From assembly GCF_051401765.1 (NCBI RefSeq), contig NC_135071.1, forward strand, positions 10,642,961-10,706,960: DNA of 64,000 nucleotides. Direction: 5' to 3'. Below, piece by piece: positions 1-14,269 of this stretch. Below the pieces are notes generated by a model that was not told where the DNA came from, did not search any database, and saw only the letters and a list, made by a program, of their open reading frames with translations. The DNA is from Calliopsis andreniformis. Lineage: Eukaryota > Arthropoda > Insecta > Hymenoptera > Andrenidae. The translations under genes and the position numbers were made by a program. The number at the start of each line of letters is the position of its first letter. Positions within the stretch are counted from its first letter, which is position 1.

Positions 1-3000
1 AGGGTTAATTATAAATGTACGAATAATACATTAAGTAATACGTAGACATGTTTAGCTACTATAAATACGTACATGCGTCTAGTGCACAGTCATTACCAAC
101 AAATGTTAACATTCATTTCATGAAACGTGTACGAGTGACAATATTACACGCTACTTAGACAGTATTGGATGACTTTACGGCAGAAAAAGCTGTATGTTTA
201 TTCCAGCGGCGTGTTATATTTCTGTTGTCTCCGATCCATTCTATCGCGAAACACGACAAGAGTCGCGATCGCTTCGTTTCCGAGAGTATTTTAAACTCTC
301 GTCGGTCATTAATACACATCCGTTTGGTGTGGCCGTGGGCTTGTGGGCGAGGGAAAGAGACGAGGCGGCAGCGGGCAGAGGAAGAGGGGAGTTGCGGTCT
401 ATAGCGGCAAGTACGCTTCTGCGAATGAATTATCGCGGGAACGCGTCGCGGAATCGTTTCGGCTGCCTTGTACATGTACCCGCCTACCTCGATATATTTG
501 TATTTATGAATATATAAGCGAACGAGACCGACGAAAATCGTTGTAGTACTTATTCTGTCCGCGTGGAAAACATGCCGGATGAATTATCATGGTTCCGCTG
601 TCATTTTAACAGCCCGCCCCTGCGCGAACCCACATTGTTTTCCCCTTCCTTACAGATTTATCGTTCATTACGAGACGATTTCTGATAAAAAATAAAAATA
701 TGCATAATATTTCTGCTGGCTCTGGTGCGTTCGTGTTAGAGAAAATATTGGAATTTTTTGTAGAAATATTCAGTATGCTCGCACTTTTATTGATAAATGC
801 AGCAGAGAGATGAATTCTCCAAGTTGGGGGATGGTGGGTGTTATATGTATTTATATATGGCTTAATGTCTTGGAAATTATTAACTATAGAGAGGACGTTG
901 TGTATTTTTCAATGATATCCTACGATAAAGTTAAACGGTTTCTGAAGGTTTATTTGATTAAATATTATTTATATGAATTGTGACTTGTGATTTTAATGCA
1001 CACAAACTTGCGATATTGAAATTAAAGTATTTCCTAGACTGATTTTTAACATAAATACTGTCTTTTAGTAGTTATTAAATAGCTTAGTACTATTTTACAC
1101 AGATAAAATTAATTATGCAACATTTAGTCTCTGCTGAAACTATCTAGTAACAAATCATAATCACATAGGATATTTTTAAAAATATGGGACCTTTTTGAAG
1201 AATAGATTTTAGATAAGAAAAGTTTAATTCTTCAGTTATATGGTATTTTGTATTGCTTACTATGTACTAATCTCTTGAATTCGAGTTACTTTACTAATAT
1301 GAACGAGGCATTTCTAGAGACTTTCAGTACCATGGCGTGGATGGCGCGCAAATGCACCAGTAGAAATGTCTTTACATGCAAGACTGACCACGCGCTTCGA
1401 AGATTCGTATGTGCAAAATAGTGGCAGCAGTACACTATACATTTTTGTGTAAAGAACACGATAACTAATTTTATTCTATTAATTTAATACATTATGCCCT
1501 AATTTATCATTTAAGAAAAATCACTTATTCTCATATTTTGTCTAGCAGATGTAAATTCAAAATCTTATTTAATAAATGTCATATATTGATTGTTTTTAAT
1601 CAATTAAAAGATATTGATCATTTTATGATGATTTGGATGTGTATGATATGTATATTCATTTATAATTAATAACTGTATTACATTATTCGTTGTTATTAAC
1701 AAGTAAAGCAATTTTCTGCAACTGTTAAAAAATTCGTAGCTTCTAGTATAACAGAAATTTTTAATATAATAATTGATATGACATGTACCATCCTTTTTAC
1801 AATATTAATTCATTTCTTGTCAAACCAAACATAAAAATTCTAAAAACATTGTGTAGTTCTCTGAAAACACTGTAGTGCCATAATTTAATCACTTATAAGT
1901 GTAATTTGACTGCTTTGTATTGTCAACTGCTATAGATGGCTATATAGATAATCCATTGATTTATGGCTGATAAATAAATAAATAAAATACAACCAAATTC
2001 AATTCGACACGCTTAATAAAGTCTAAAATGTTTACGTGAATCCACATTTAAGCAGTGATCATTCGGTTCTCTTTTAGAACTACCAATAACCAGATTGTGC
2101 AAAGAATCATGATCGCGCAGTAGCGGTAGAACGACCATTTAATAGGTGACGAAAATGGCCGTGCAAATAGCGGAGAATTAGGAAGATCACAGGAAGACAG
2201 AGCAAGTGTGAGGGCAGTCGGGCTAAGTGGTGGCTAAAGGGATACAAGAAACGAAAGGAACAGGCGAGCAAAAGCAGAATCGGACACCTCCCAAGTGGCT
2301 CGGAATGGACAATCTCGAGGGTATGGATAATTTATGCGTGCAATTAGGCGGCGGCGGGGGCTTGTAAATTAATTGGGAAGATGGTAGTAAAAGTTAATTT
2401 GGTAGGTAGCCAGGGTACTGGCAGTCGTTTGGTTCAGATGGCGCAAGGAGTGCCTCTCGAGATCTGAATTCGTGGGGGGTAAGAACCATAATCGGACCCT
2501 CTTGGGAAACAGAAAAATGAAAACGAAAGCACTCGAAGAGAAAGTAGTTCTCGAACGTACGTGTAAGCACGTAATTGAATTATTTTCAACCTGGTCATTT
2601 AACATGCAAGCATTATTTATATCATTTTCTTCGAATAAACTAATTAGTCAAACAAAATGCTAAGAAAAGTATTTTATGTAATCAGTGTGCAGATTCGGAA
2701 TAAACATTTTGTATATTTTTCTTACTCTAGTTAATTGTGTAGATGACCATTTGTTTAAACGAAATAACTCTGGAAAATTATGTTAGAGTTTAAAAAAAAA
2801 CAAAAAAAAGGTTAAGAAGTGTAATGATTTACAGGCCATGAATAAAAAGTACAATTTAAAATTTCGTTCTGAAACACCTACAATAGTAATATTACACTGG
2901 GTCACAACTCGGCGTCTGCAGGGTGAGAGTATCACAGTCCACTATCTGAAAGTTAAAAAAATGACAAATGACTCAGTCTTCAAGAACTTACTACTATAAC

Positions 3001-6000
3001 ATTCATTATCCCTTTTATACCGAGTAACTTTCATTCTTATTGAATCATCTTGTATATTTTCTTCTTACACGTAATGATACAATAGTTTAATACCTCGATT
3101 TGATTATGCTTGTATTCTATCTGGTTGTTGTCGAAACATGCTGATTAAAACGTGTTTGGGGGAATTGAGTGAAACTATGGTAATACATTTTCATTAATGC
3201 AGAGAGAAGCATTTTCCCTACAAGGGAAATATATTAAGGCAACAATATAATGAAGGGTTAACAGGATTAGAAAGCTAGGGCAAATTACATCACCAATTGT
3301 CCCAATCGAACATTATTTGCTACGATAGCACGTGCAAATTTGGCCTCAGCTAGGAGTAAGATGAACAAAATTAACGCCAACTGCCTCGAGCGATTGAGAA
3401 AGTTTGACTTCGAATCGCGTCGCAATTCAGAGGAACTAATTACGTACCACAGTTTCTGCTTTCGTCCGTCTGTCCTAACACGAATTAGTGTATATGGCAA
3501 ATCGTTCCTTTCACGAAACACAATTACACCTATCGATTTGCCTCGGTTTCAACGAAAATACTTTGCTACAGATTGCATTGCTTGGGACAAACTGTGCATG
3601 TGCAAAGTGCAATATATACTTTACGCATAGAGTCCTTCACTTGTTAATGAACAAATTTTGAAAATGTGAGGAAATGAACATTTTTTCTGCAAATGGTATA
3701 TTATTATTACTTAGTTTATATTATCATGGTATATTACCTTCAGTCAAATGTTTGAACATTCAAATTTTCAAATATAAAAATTCTCAAATTTTCAAATTTT
3801 CAAATATACAAATTCTCAATCTTTAAAATTTCCAAATTTTCAAACCTTCTAATATTCAAATCTAACTATCTTGTCAAATCTTATTATCTTGTCTGTAATA
3901 TAAAATATTTAAAGACTTAGCTATGTACAGTTACAACAACAAAAGAATAAATAAAGCAAGGGATGAATTTACTAACAGAATTGAAAATATGTGTCAAAGT
4001 TTAACAGACAGGTACAGAAGAATATTGATGGTATACTACACATGAGCACATCGTTTTTATTTGTCAGTGAAAATTTTAATTTTTTTATGCTTCGTAAATA
4101 TTACTCGCACGCATGCATTTATTATTTATCATTATTAATGACAGTAATAATATTAGTTTAATTTATCGCCTTGGCCACGACAATGGTACTTTCTACGGCT
4201 GAACATAAAAACAGATCCTTTCGAGTAGTCCACAAGTTCTTGCACACTGCAGTTGCATTAGTGGAATCCTACCTTCATAGTGTCTGTTCGCTTACGATTA
4301 GAGTACAGTGGATGTTTAGAGCTGAAACCAGATCTCGAGTATAAGCACGAAGCTGTTTCAGTTTAGCGACAATATAATTGCAAATCCTCTCGGACGTGTC
4401 GTAGACAACTATCTAATGGCGTTCATAGACTGTGCCAGAGCTTTCTTGTTCTCAGATATTTGTCTTTGTCTTATTGGCTATATTTCAATGCATTCAGTGT
4501 GATTTGATAACAGTTTTAATACATTGATCACCACGTTGAGCTTGCTAAAAATTCTATCACATTAGCAGTGATTCTAATTTAAAAAAGGGAAACGTTTTTA
4601 TTTCTCGTCTTCTTTTAATAACTATTAGTGTAGTTTTTTATTACTGTAACTTCTTAAAATGCATCATATCGAGCTTAAAATTCGTGTAAAATTCATTCTT
4701 GCAAACTATTAATATTATCAGTGTTTACCATAGATAATATTAATCACATTTCTGGTTTATTTCCTTCAGAGATATTTAAGTTTTAATAAAACCGATAATG
4801 AATTTCCTGGCTCATAATTACCAAACTTGTAATCAAAACTCAAATCATGATATACCGATGTAGAAATTGGCAAAAACTCCAGAAAACGTGTAATGAAAGA
4901 CTCTTCTTTGTGTTAGTCTAATGAACCGATTACACGTTGGATTCTAATTTAATTCGAGATTGAAAATAGAGTAGAATGAATAGAATGGAGTCGAGATTAC
5001 AATTTCGAAGCGCCGAGTCCGTGTTGACGACATTGTCTTGCTTTTACAATTCACTCGCTTTTGGCTGAATAACTTTTAATTAGATCAAAGTCAAAAGACG
5101 ACGAGGAAAGACAAAGCCCCTTGATTTTGGATTACCCTGTGCTCTCTGACACAGGGAATTTTTGGAAAAAAATACGATTCATTCTCGCTATCTGATAGAG
5201 TAACGAATATTGTAGCAGGAACCAGGAACGTTAATCATAAATTTATAAAAGATGTTAAGAGGAAACTAGACCGAAGACTTTTTATTACAGACTGCTAAAG
5301 GCAATTTGCAGCGATGCGCTGATTGACTTAATCAGTCTCATTTCTCGAGAAATGCATTTTCTGACTCGAGCCTTTATACTTCAATCTCTTACCCATGAAT
5401 AGAAATTAATTTAATAAAAGAAGATAAAAGCGTTCAATAGCATCTTAACTTGAGATATCTTAAGATTTTTAAGATCTCGTGAAATTCTCATGAAAATGCT
5501 AAAAATGGGAAATAAAAGAGTGTGGACAAATTAAATTGATATAGGAACAGAGAAACTGAAAAGAACAATAATCGTGTAAAGTCTCATGAATAGAACACAT
5601 TTTTAAAGAAACGTTAATTAAATGTTGAAGTAGCTAACATTATTGTTATTGAAAACATAATGAAATGAATATACAGTTGCACAACATTAGTACAAAATAA
5701 AAGCCTTTCACAGATACATGTTTTACTATATGTTCACTGATAAACCAGAACAATGTCATTAACAGTTCCAAATATAGTTAAATCATTCAAATCATATCAC
5801 TTAAAACATAAAATACTCAATACTTCCATCACATTAGTTTGAGAGAATTAAAATATTTAACACCTGCCTAATTTCACCATATAATCACCTTAACAATTAC
5901 GTGCACGGAAAAAAATATTAAACTACAGTTGTTAAAGTCCTTTGTAGAATTTACAAAAGTACTTTAACACGCCTGAGTTTGACAGAATTAATAAGAGTGG

Positions 6001-6114
6001 ACTCTGTAGATTTAACGATGTTACTCTTACTGTAATCAAGTTACCTTTGTAAATGTTACAACAGTTTACTCTGTTGAAACCTACTTAGACAGCTTTTGTT
6101 AGACCAATATAATC
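1..6114. other. Non-coding AT-rich stretch, probably upstream intron or flank
   Basis: No exon recognised on either strand. GC-richer islands lie at about 200-640, 2040-2500 and 3260-3560. Open frames there (up to about 107 codons) overlap in several frames and resemble no known protein, so they are read as composition effects. A TATA-like TATATAAG at about 511-518 lies downstream of the first island, and a pyrimidine-rich acceptor-like CCTTACAG ends at 655, but no matching exon was found. The island near 2320-2400 has a compact GC-rich core (GGCGGCGGCGGGGGC) flanked by AT-rich homeodomain-type sequence and could be a regulatory element. A short imperfect hairpin (GTTAAAGT ... ACTTTAAC) lies near 5935-5971. 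Confidence 0.6.
3738..3870. repeat. Degenerate low-complexity repeat of CAAATTTTCAAAT type
   Basis: Irregular reiterations of CAAATTTT / CAAATAT / TTCTCAAAT run through this stretch. No open frame or element ends are visible. It looks like a decayed microsatellite or minisatellite. Confidence 0.6.
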
Positions 6115-6480
6115 ATATTTTCCCTTGTGGAGCTTTGGTGGTAGTCATACAGTATTCTCTTTATGGAAGAGTTGAGTAAATTTTTGCAGCAATGCAGACT
6201 GCTTTGTAAGGTCAACTTCTGCAGGATCCACTTGTCTAACTTTTTTGTCCCTCCAATTACGTTCAGGTGACGGGTAATTGATGTTGCACTTGCTGCAAGT
6301 TGTACAGTTGTCTTGAAAACATCACTACCTAAGGAATCACTTCATCCACGGCCTTCCTACTTTTCAGTACATTCATCTCCATTATGAAACTTTTCGAACC
6401 AATAAATGTTGAACGAGCTTTGATAAAACATTTTCTTAATAAAATGCGAGATTTTCCTCGATGATTGGAAAACAGTTTGC
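6115..6480 (-). pseudogene. Degenerate mariner-family transposase relic
   Basis: Reading the minus strand, several blocks typical of mariner transposases appear in the right order but in different frames. WFEKFHNGDE (about 6402-6373) matches the conserved WF.KF..GD block after the N-terminal helix-turn-helix. TSITRHLNVIG is followed by KLDKW (6242-6228), matching the HL..IGK.KKLDKW block. RILYDYHQSS (about 6165-6130) is where intact proteins have W.LYDN, around the second catalytic Asp. A stop codon follows the first block, frames shift between blocks, and the region between KLDKW and LYDY is far shorter than in intact transposases, so there are internal deletions. The terminal catalytic part was not found, nor clear terminal repeats. 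It is a dead DNA transposon fragment. Family assignment rests on motif order only. Confidence 0.75.
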
Positions 6481-9400
6481 CCAAGTTTATATTACAAAAA
6501 AAGATATTTGTGAATGACTTTGTAAAGTGTTTCTGTTTGTAAAAAATATTACAACGATTAAATTATTCCCTTTAACTTGGATATTTGTGTTAAAGAATTT
6601 TAGATGATGCTTGTACTTTGGAGAACGCACGTAATAGATTATCTTGTTTCTGAAAAAGGATTAACTGAATATTACATAGTAGAATAGCATAGACAGCAAG
6701 TTACAGTATTAAATAATAAGTTGTGAAGAAAGTAGTATCAAATGGGAAATATAGCACAAAACATGTTAAATGGTATGATTTCTGCAATTCTACTCTATAT
6801 TATATTTTTAATAAAATATTTAAAAAATTTTAATTCTATGTACATTAATATAACATTTCTTCTGTTTACAACTAGCCCAGAATATGAACCGCTCAGAGGC
6901 CAAACCGATCAAGTCCTGTTTTTGTCAAGATTTAAATTTGATTAACAAAGCACATAATTAATAGCCAGCTTTTAAAAAATTAAAAAATGTACCTATATAG
7001 TTATATCTACTATCACAAAATAATAAAACTGTGTATGATTTCTAACTAACATTTAACATATTTCCGTAGCCATTTTGACAAATTTTAAGTTCTCCATTAC
7101 CTCTTGAACCAATTACCTCTTGAACAATTCACTACAGTATGTTACTTTGACTGTTTACATTAAGCTGAAACTTAAATTACATTATTTATCGTATTATCTA
7201 CTTTTCTTTATTTTTTGTTTTGCGTATTTGATCAGTATGTCATCTGAGCGACTCATGTATTAACTCAGTTCAGCCATTTAACATTGAAACACCCTGTAGA
7301 AAAGTCAGAGATCGAAACCGAAAGTGAGTGAAATGATCTGTCAGTTTCAAGGTAATATCTAAAAGCCGCGCCTGAGCAAAAACGAACAAGATATAATAAA
7401 TTCCAGTTGAATCCACGTTTCCGTCCCTTGGTAATTTTCGACCACGTCCGCCGCTTCTTTACGATCGCCGGATATCGAATCTTCGTGAGATTTCCGGCAC
7501 GACGTTATTTCAACGATTTCGCGGTTTTCCAAGCCGGATTTCAATGGTAGAACTGGCCGAGCCCGTAAATTTTTCTTTCCCCCGTGCCGCCGTTTCTCTC
7601 CCCTTTTCCGCAGCTAGAATTTCGCGCTGAACTTTCTCCATTCGTTTTCGGTTCACGGCGACACGGAAGGAAGTGGTGCGTTTCAGTACCTTCGAAAGCA
7701 CGTCACTTCTGCACGAAGAATCCGACGAGATTCCACGCGCACTGTTCTCGAGCTCCCTCGAGGGCCGGAGTGTCAGGGAAGACAAGGAAATTGGTGTGTG
7801 TCCCGATGCTTTGCGATTCCAGAGAAGTTACCCGATCCGAGAACTGAGCAGTGATACTGGGGAATATACTGCCGACGATTCGAATACATTAACGCATTAT
7901 CAACGCCACGTTAGGTAGCGTGAATGCGTTTCAATTTCACGCCGTTCAAGTTTTAAAAGGACGCGCATTAATTGAGATTGATATTGTAAGCCACAATAGC
8001 CTTCGCACACTTTATAAATTAGTAGGTACAGCTGTCTCTAATATTCACTAGCATGGAACATCGACATTTGTAATATTTCATGAAATAGGGTAATGATACC
8101 AATTACACCGAGAATGATAACAGATTACATACTGTGTCCTCCTCTTTATTTTCACATGGGACAAGTTGTAACAGTTTGAAACTGAAAATATTTGATTTTA
8201 TTACACTGTCAGTTTATTTATTATTGACTAGGGTGAGTTAGTCGTACAACAATCTATTGTTTACCTGCGTTTAGTATTGTATTTTTTTGTATTATATTTT
8301 GAATTATCACTACGCAGTAATTAAATGCTCAGTATTTTATGACAAGACATAAACAGCGAATTGATTAATCGATAGGCAGCTAGACGTAAGGATTTGTCTT
8401 TTCATAATTTAGAACCTGTTTTATCTCGTGTCACTTTATCAAGCTTAGAAAAACGACGATGGTTGTTGTACATCTTACTTATAAAGAAAGTTTTTTTGGA
8501 ACATGTGCATTGCTCAGAAATTATCAAGCTTTACCATTTTTCTGCACTTTATAATTCATTAAATTTTATTATAAAATGGTAGTTTGTTAATACATGTTAA
8601 TACAAATTATTGATATTATTTCAAATATTACGTTCATCCGTAAGAAAATATTCTCCAAATTTTTTAAATCATTTTTAAACTTGGCACATAGTAAAAATAA
8701 ACCACTATGTATTACATATAGCACATAAGCGATTGAGCAGTAGTTACGACTAAATAGCGCCATAAATTCCACACGACTTTGTGGAATTTCAGTACACTAT
8801 CGTCCACGTTTTAATATCAACGACATTGAAACTCGTCTGACTTGAGTACCTATAGTCATGCCCATAAACTTGGGGAGAGCCAAAGTTTGCAGCAAGTCTA
8901 CTTTGTTCCGGGTTGCGCATTTGGCAGTTTCCATACTGCTGAAACGTAGCCTCAAAACGTTCCTAAACGAAATTCAGTTCAACTATTCGAAACAAGAACC
9001 TGCTGTGTGAGCTGCTTCTGAATAAATGAATAAACTTTACGAAACAGTTGAAGCTTTTTGTTTTTTCTCCCTTTTCGTAAGTTTTAGTACTAGCCGTTTT
9101 TGTAACAAGGATTATAATTTCAGACAAGATGGTGACACTTTGGCAGTCAAAATGATTTTTAATTTCCAAAGCAATTTTATCATCATTTTCTTCCGTAATT
9201 TTCACACTTATGCGAGGCAGCATAAGTTTACGAATTAATTTATGATAATGTAATAAGAATACATATAATTCTTTTGTTTTCTTTAAATGAAAGGAGGATT
9301 GAAATTCGATCATGAACATAATTTTATAGACGAAAGAATTTTGAGATACGAAGTTCTTTGGAAGCTTAACTGAATATAAAAACACTTAGCATTTATTGAA

Positions 9401-10783
9401 ATTAGTTATATAGCATATCATGCCATGCAATTTCGGATGCAGCAGAAATAAAGTTCCTTCCACTTCATGAAATTTCTACGTTCCTTTCGTATTAACGTAA
9501 TTGGATCTACTTGGCAGTTATTCACGTCATTGGTTTTAAAGCTTGTAATTTAACTAAAGTAGAATATCCTCTGCTTGAATGCCAATTATTTTATTTTCAT
9601 CCACCAAACTGTTCGTTTCCAGATTTTATTAATTGCGTTCCCTTAATAGCTAAAAAGACGCTTAGTATTCATTTCTTTTCATTTTTATAATTTTGTACAA
9701 TCCAATTAGGAGCGACAAGCAATTTCCTATGGTAACACCTTCCCCTAATACAGTGTAATTTTATTACCGAAACACGTATATGTTTCTACCCTCTTTACTT
9801 CTCCCCTTACTTCCTTCATTCTCATCCTTGGTTCAATTAGGCAAGCTGCCAATTTTATTCTTTGGCTAAAGATCCGCCGTCTCAGATTTTTCTTACCAAA
9901 ATTATTAATATCCGGCTGTGTACACGATAGGGATTAACTGATCGAGCAATTTGCTCTGCCTTGCTATATCTACTTTCTATTCAACTTGATGTACAGGGTG
10001 TTTCATGATATACGAGATCTGTGTCAGCAGTGTATGAACATACTTCCTATTTAACTTTATTACCATTTTATGTATATTGTTTCCCTACTAATATACAGCT
10101 GCTTTTCTTTATGGAAAGTGTTTCGTAATGGTCACATTCACTGTCACTGCAAGTCCACCGTCGATGTTGTGTGAACTTCTTAGTCTATTAAAACTTCCAA
10201 AAAAATATCGAGCACTGTTAGTAAATTGTTAAACAGAATCCATTATCCTAGTATTGTATTATAAGGTAAAATTCATTACGGCCTAGAAATCAGGTCAAAA
10301 GATACGTGTTTCTGCAAATTTTCTTTTTTTTCTTTCAGATCCTCTGGGTTTTCATGAAATAAATATATTTTTTTATATCTGTATAATGTGAGCATAGATA
10401 TACATAGAATATTTTTATACACGAGGTAACATTAATAATTCTTCACAATAAAAATGGATTGTAAATAGAGGCATATTTTCTTCATAAGGTCGTCGACTAG
10501 GCATCAGCTTTGAGAACAAGTACACGTCGTATGCCTCATGGGTATCTTTCTATGATATTATTGAAAATAATGAACCTAAAGTTGGCTAGGTCGACTGTCT
10601 TAAATATTTTACACTAATAAGATTAATTACAGATTAGTTAGTTGACGTTGAACAACCAATACAGTTCATTTGTCACTTATTAATAGGTCTAAGACTATAC
10701 ATTGTTTCATTAGACATATTTTCTGATCTGTAAATATGTAGGCAATGTTATTTAACTTGTTAGTAGGAAAGAAAACTACCAAT

Positions 10784-10824
10784 TGCAATAAATACATTGC
10801 AATAAATACTTTGCAATAAATACT
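10784..10824. repeat. Three tandem copies of a 14-bp unit
   Basis: TTGCAATAAATAC occurs three times in tandem with one-base differences at the joins. It is a short minisatellite with no coding potential. Confidence 0.75.
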
Positions 10825-11571
10825 TTTTCTTACATTTTGTTCTATAAAAAGTGTTTTTCCTATAATAATACTCAGTAAAATTAAAGAACTGTATTTAATC
10901 CAACGTAAGTACTTTCTCACGTTTTGGTATTAGTTTTGTAATGAACATTAGAAGTGAAATTTCGCTTAGCCATTTTTATTGGTGAGAGCAAGCAGTCTGA
11001 AAATTAGGAAAATTACGGAAGATTAACTTTAAGATAGATATTACTTTCATCTGGCTCAAAGTAATTCACTCTGCGATTGAGTTTCACTTTTTCCACTTCT
11101 TTCCTCATTTTCCCACTTCGTCAAAGAAGGAGGAAGACGAATCCTTTTCACCAGAGGCGAGAAAGAGTTTTTTGCGGTCCTGAATTAAGTCATAATGAAG
11201 TACGCAGTAAAAGGTTGGCAAGGTTCTCCCTTCCTTCCTCTGTCTTTCTGCCTTCCTTTTTCTGTCTGAAGCGATCTCATTCTTTCCAACTGTATGTACA
11301 CTGCCCTCGTGCAAAGGACATGACAGAAAATAACGTTTTGTTGGGTGCTCCTCGGATAAAGAAAATAGAAGAGTTGGAAAGATGAAGAATGAAAGTTTGC
11401 GATGACGTTATTTCTTCGGACACAAGTCCACACAATATCGAGTTTTGAATCCCAAGCATTAAAAGTTTCGTCAACTTGCTTTAATAGATATGATAGAAAT
11501 AAAGGCTAAAATGTTCTTTGACGTTTTATTAGTGTGGAGCTGTTCAGCATATCTGGAGCTGTTAAGTCCCT

Positions 11572-11612
11572 AAATGTACTTAAATATACTAAATATACTT
11601 AATATACTTAAT
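11572..11612. repeat. AATATACTT tandem repeat
   Basis: Short head-to-tail copies of TACTTAATA / TACTAAATA follow one another. Simple repeat, nothing further seen. Confidence 0.65.
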
Positions 11613-14269
11613 ATCTCGTTCGACCTTATTTATAACGATTATTGTACTATAAAAACAGAGAAGTACAAACAAAAAAAATGGTAGAACTAATAAAAAAAGA
11701 AAAGAAGATTTACACAGTATACAATGATGTACGTTGAACAACCGAAACTTGAATGTACTCGTAGTTCGAAATGTAGGGAATTTAATTGAATCGATAGTGG
11801 AATCGCAGTGTAATCATGTTTAGTTGCAGGTACAAGAAGGCTGCTCTAATTATGGGCATTGTAAATTATAATTAACACCGATTCACAGCAATTCCAAGCT
11901 AATGCGAACAAATTTAAGTAGTTGCTCTGTTTTAGAAATTTCAATTATCTTGTGAAGATTGTTATTTCGTACTTCGTCCCATTGGATTTTTGTCTTTTCA
12001 CTTGACGTTTTGCTATAATCATATGTAGGTAAGCACAAAGATTTGTCACTGTAATTCTAGACATACATACATAGGAAGGCGAAATGGAAAAAATCAAAAT
12101 TATGTGATTGTTTCCTAATAGTGAAACAATGTCAACTTTTTCTCTCTCCTGATTAAGCGCTTAGTAGGTCCCATTTTATATTACCAAAATTTTTTTTCCA
12201 TGTGTTATTTTCCATGTTTCAATACAGATTTCCACAGATAAAGAGAAAAGAATTTATTGAGATGTCAGGAAGTCTTTAGAGATCTTATTCTCTACAATAT
12301 ATGTACTACAGTACAATACATAGAATACATAGTTACATGCCTACTTATGTTTCAAAAATTTTGTATTTTATAATATTTCGTACTCTGGAACCATTAAGGG
12401 ATCCTTCATACGTTCACTTGACAGGGAGTCCATATTCATAGAAAAACAGTCAAAATTCTTCGAGTATAAATCTTATAATACATATATCTTGTTAAATTTT
12501 CAGCTTCTTTCATACACTCATAAAAAAGCTAAGATATAAAAAATCCTCCCCACCCTTTAGTGTAGCCTTGGCAAAGAGGATAGAAAATAAGTAGGATTTC
12601 ATAATTTCTCAAAAAGATAAATTTATACTATCAATACAAACATTTTTCAATCAAAATCCGATTTTGACAGCTTAAATACAAATAGCTATAGAGAACAAAT
12701 TTGTCCTATCCTAGAAAGCAAGAATAATGAAAAATATTCTAAAGTTGCATGTACATATTTCGTTATACATATGTATGTACACAAAGCTTCTATTTCCAAA
12801 TCCTTTTTGTCTCAAGAAATTGCAATTCTATCGTGAAAAATCGATTCCTGAAGTGAGCATTTTAAAAAAATAGGCTGGGAAGTCTGGTAATTTTGTCATC
12901 GACCGTAATATTACCGTATTCTCGCTACCGCAATCTCGTAAATCGTATCCGTTGGAATGCCGTAACGCTAACCCACCTTCCCCTTCCGTTCTCCCTCTCC
13001 ACTTCCCATTATTCTAGCTCTTCTTTCCTTATTTTATTTTGCTCCTTTTTTCTCACCCTCTTTGCTCCCGAATCGACGAAATTAAATTTTCATCCAACCT
13101 CTCCTTTTCTCTCCATTCTCTCTTCGCCCCCATTTTCTGCTTTTTTTTTCCTCTTATCATTTCTCTTTTTTCGGCTTCTTCATCGTATAGAAGTTTCGCT
13201 TATAACTGTGACTCGTATTAAATTGTTTTGATTGTCAGCGTGCTCGTTTTAAGATCACATGAGAACCTAAAAGTGCTGTTTATTTGATTTCAATCGAGGA
13301 TTGTACCTATCATCGCTACCTTACGTCACTGTTATTATAACATCTTTGAGGTGACTGAAAATATTTGAACAAGAGAATGTATACGATACATGGTGTTTTG
13401 TTCGATTCTGTTCATCGTCAGAGTAAGTTTCATATCTAAATAGGTAGCAGTCGAGTTTGATTAGACCCCTTCTTATCAGACAGCACTTCTCTATACTCAA
13501 TTTCAAAACTCGTACTTTGGCAACTAAGCACTCTCAGCTTTTAGCGTGATAGTTTGATGGAAGTTGCTGTTCAAGCGTTGGGAACGCACTCTCGGATTAC
13601 AAGTCTATTTATAACCAAGTTTTCTGTCTATTTCATTTTCAGGAACAATTCAAAATAAGGAGTATGTATTTCCAAATCGCTGAAGTAGCACAGAAAACTG
13701 TTTTCCTAGACGTGTGAATGTTCCATAATAAATACTTATATTTTATATTAAAACTCGTATGTACAGCTAGACTAATTAAGGAACAAATAAGTAGAAAAGA
13801 ATTTAGAGACACATTTTTGTCAGAACTGATAGGTAACTTCATTATCTCAACAAAAAGTGCAAAACTAAGTAGGGAAGTTTATTTCTTTTAATGCTCAGAA
13901 GACCTAAAATATTTTTATAAAAACAGATCCAAAAATTCATAAATTGTACATCTATTTTATATTGAAATATATGTAAACTTGCTTAATCATTCTATGCCTC
14001 GAAATCCATTCGTGATAAATCTCGATCTCGGTTCTCAATCACCTGTGTGGAAGGTGACTTTTTCTTTTCCCAAAGTTATAAAAATTACCATTTCCGGTTT
14101 AGCTGTACGTGTTTGAACTCGATTTCGCTGGATACCATTTATACCTAAAGCATTCAATTGTAAATATTTTATATGAGCAGAGAAAGTACATACAAATTTT
14201 AATAATTCTATACGAGTTATTGTAAAATAGTTACCTAAAATTATAATCCCGTACAATAGGGGAAAAGTG

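Larger units (their letters stand above)
6481..14260. other. Non-coding stretch with one large GC island
   Basis: A GC-rich island at about 7340-7920 holds overlapping frames on both strands (61-91 codons), none recognisable, plus an acceptor-like TTTTCCGCAG near 7610. It may be regulatory. A minus-strand open frame of 140 codons at 8963-9385 lies in AT-rich DNA and is low-complexity; it is not called. A lone GTACAGGGTGTTTC motif at 9991 and its reverse complement ACACCCTGTA near 7290 look like transposon ends. A pyrimidine-rich tract fills about 12970-13170. Nothing else is recognised. Confidence 0.6.

Noticed and set aside
7510..7920. Overlapping frames on both strands in the 7.3-7.9-kb island
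   Set aside because: No homology, no consistent splice pair, and both strands equally open.
8963..9385. 140-codon minus-strand frame
   Set aside because: Low-complexity, AT-driven, no splice or promoter context and no recognisable motif.
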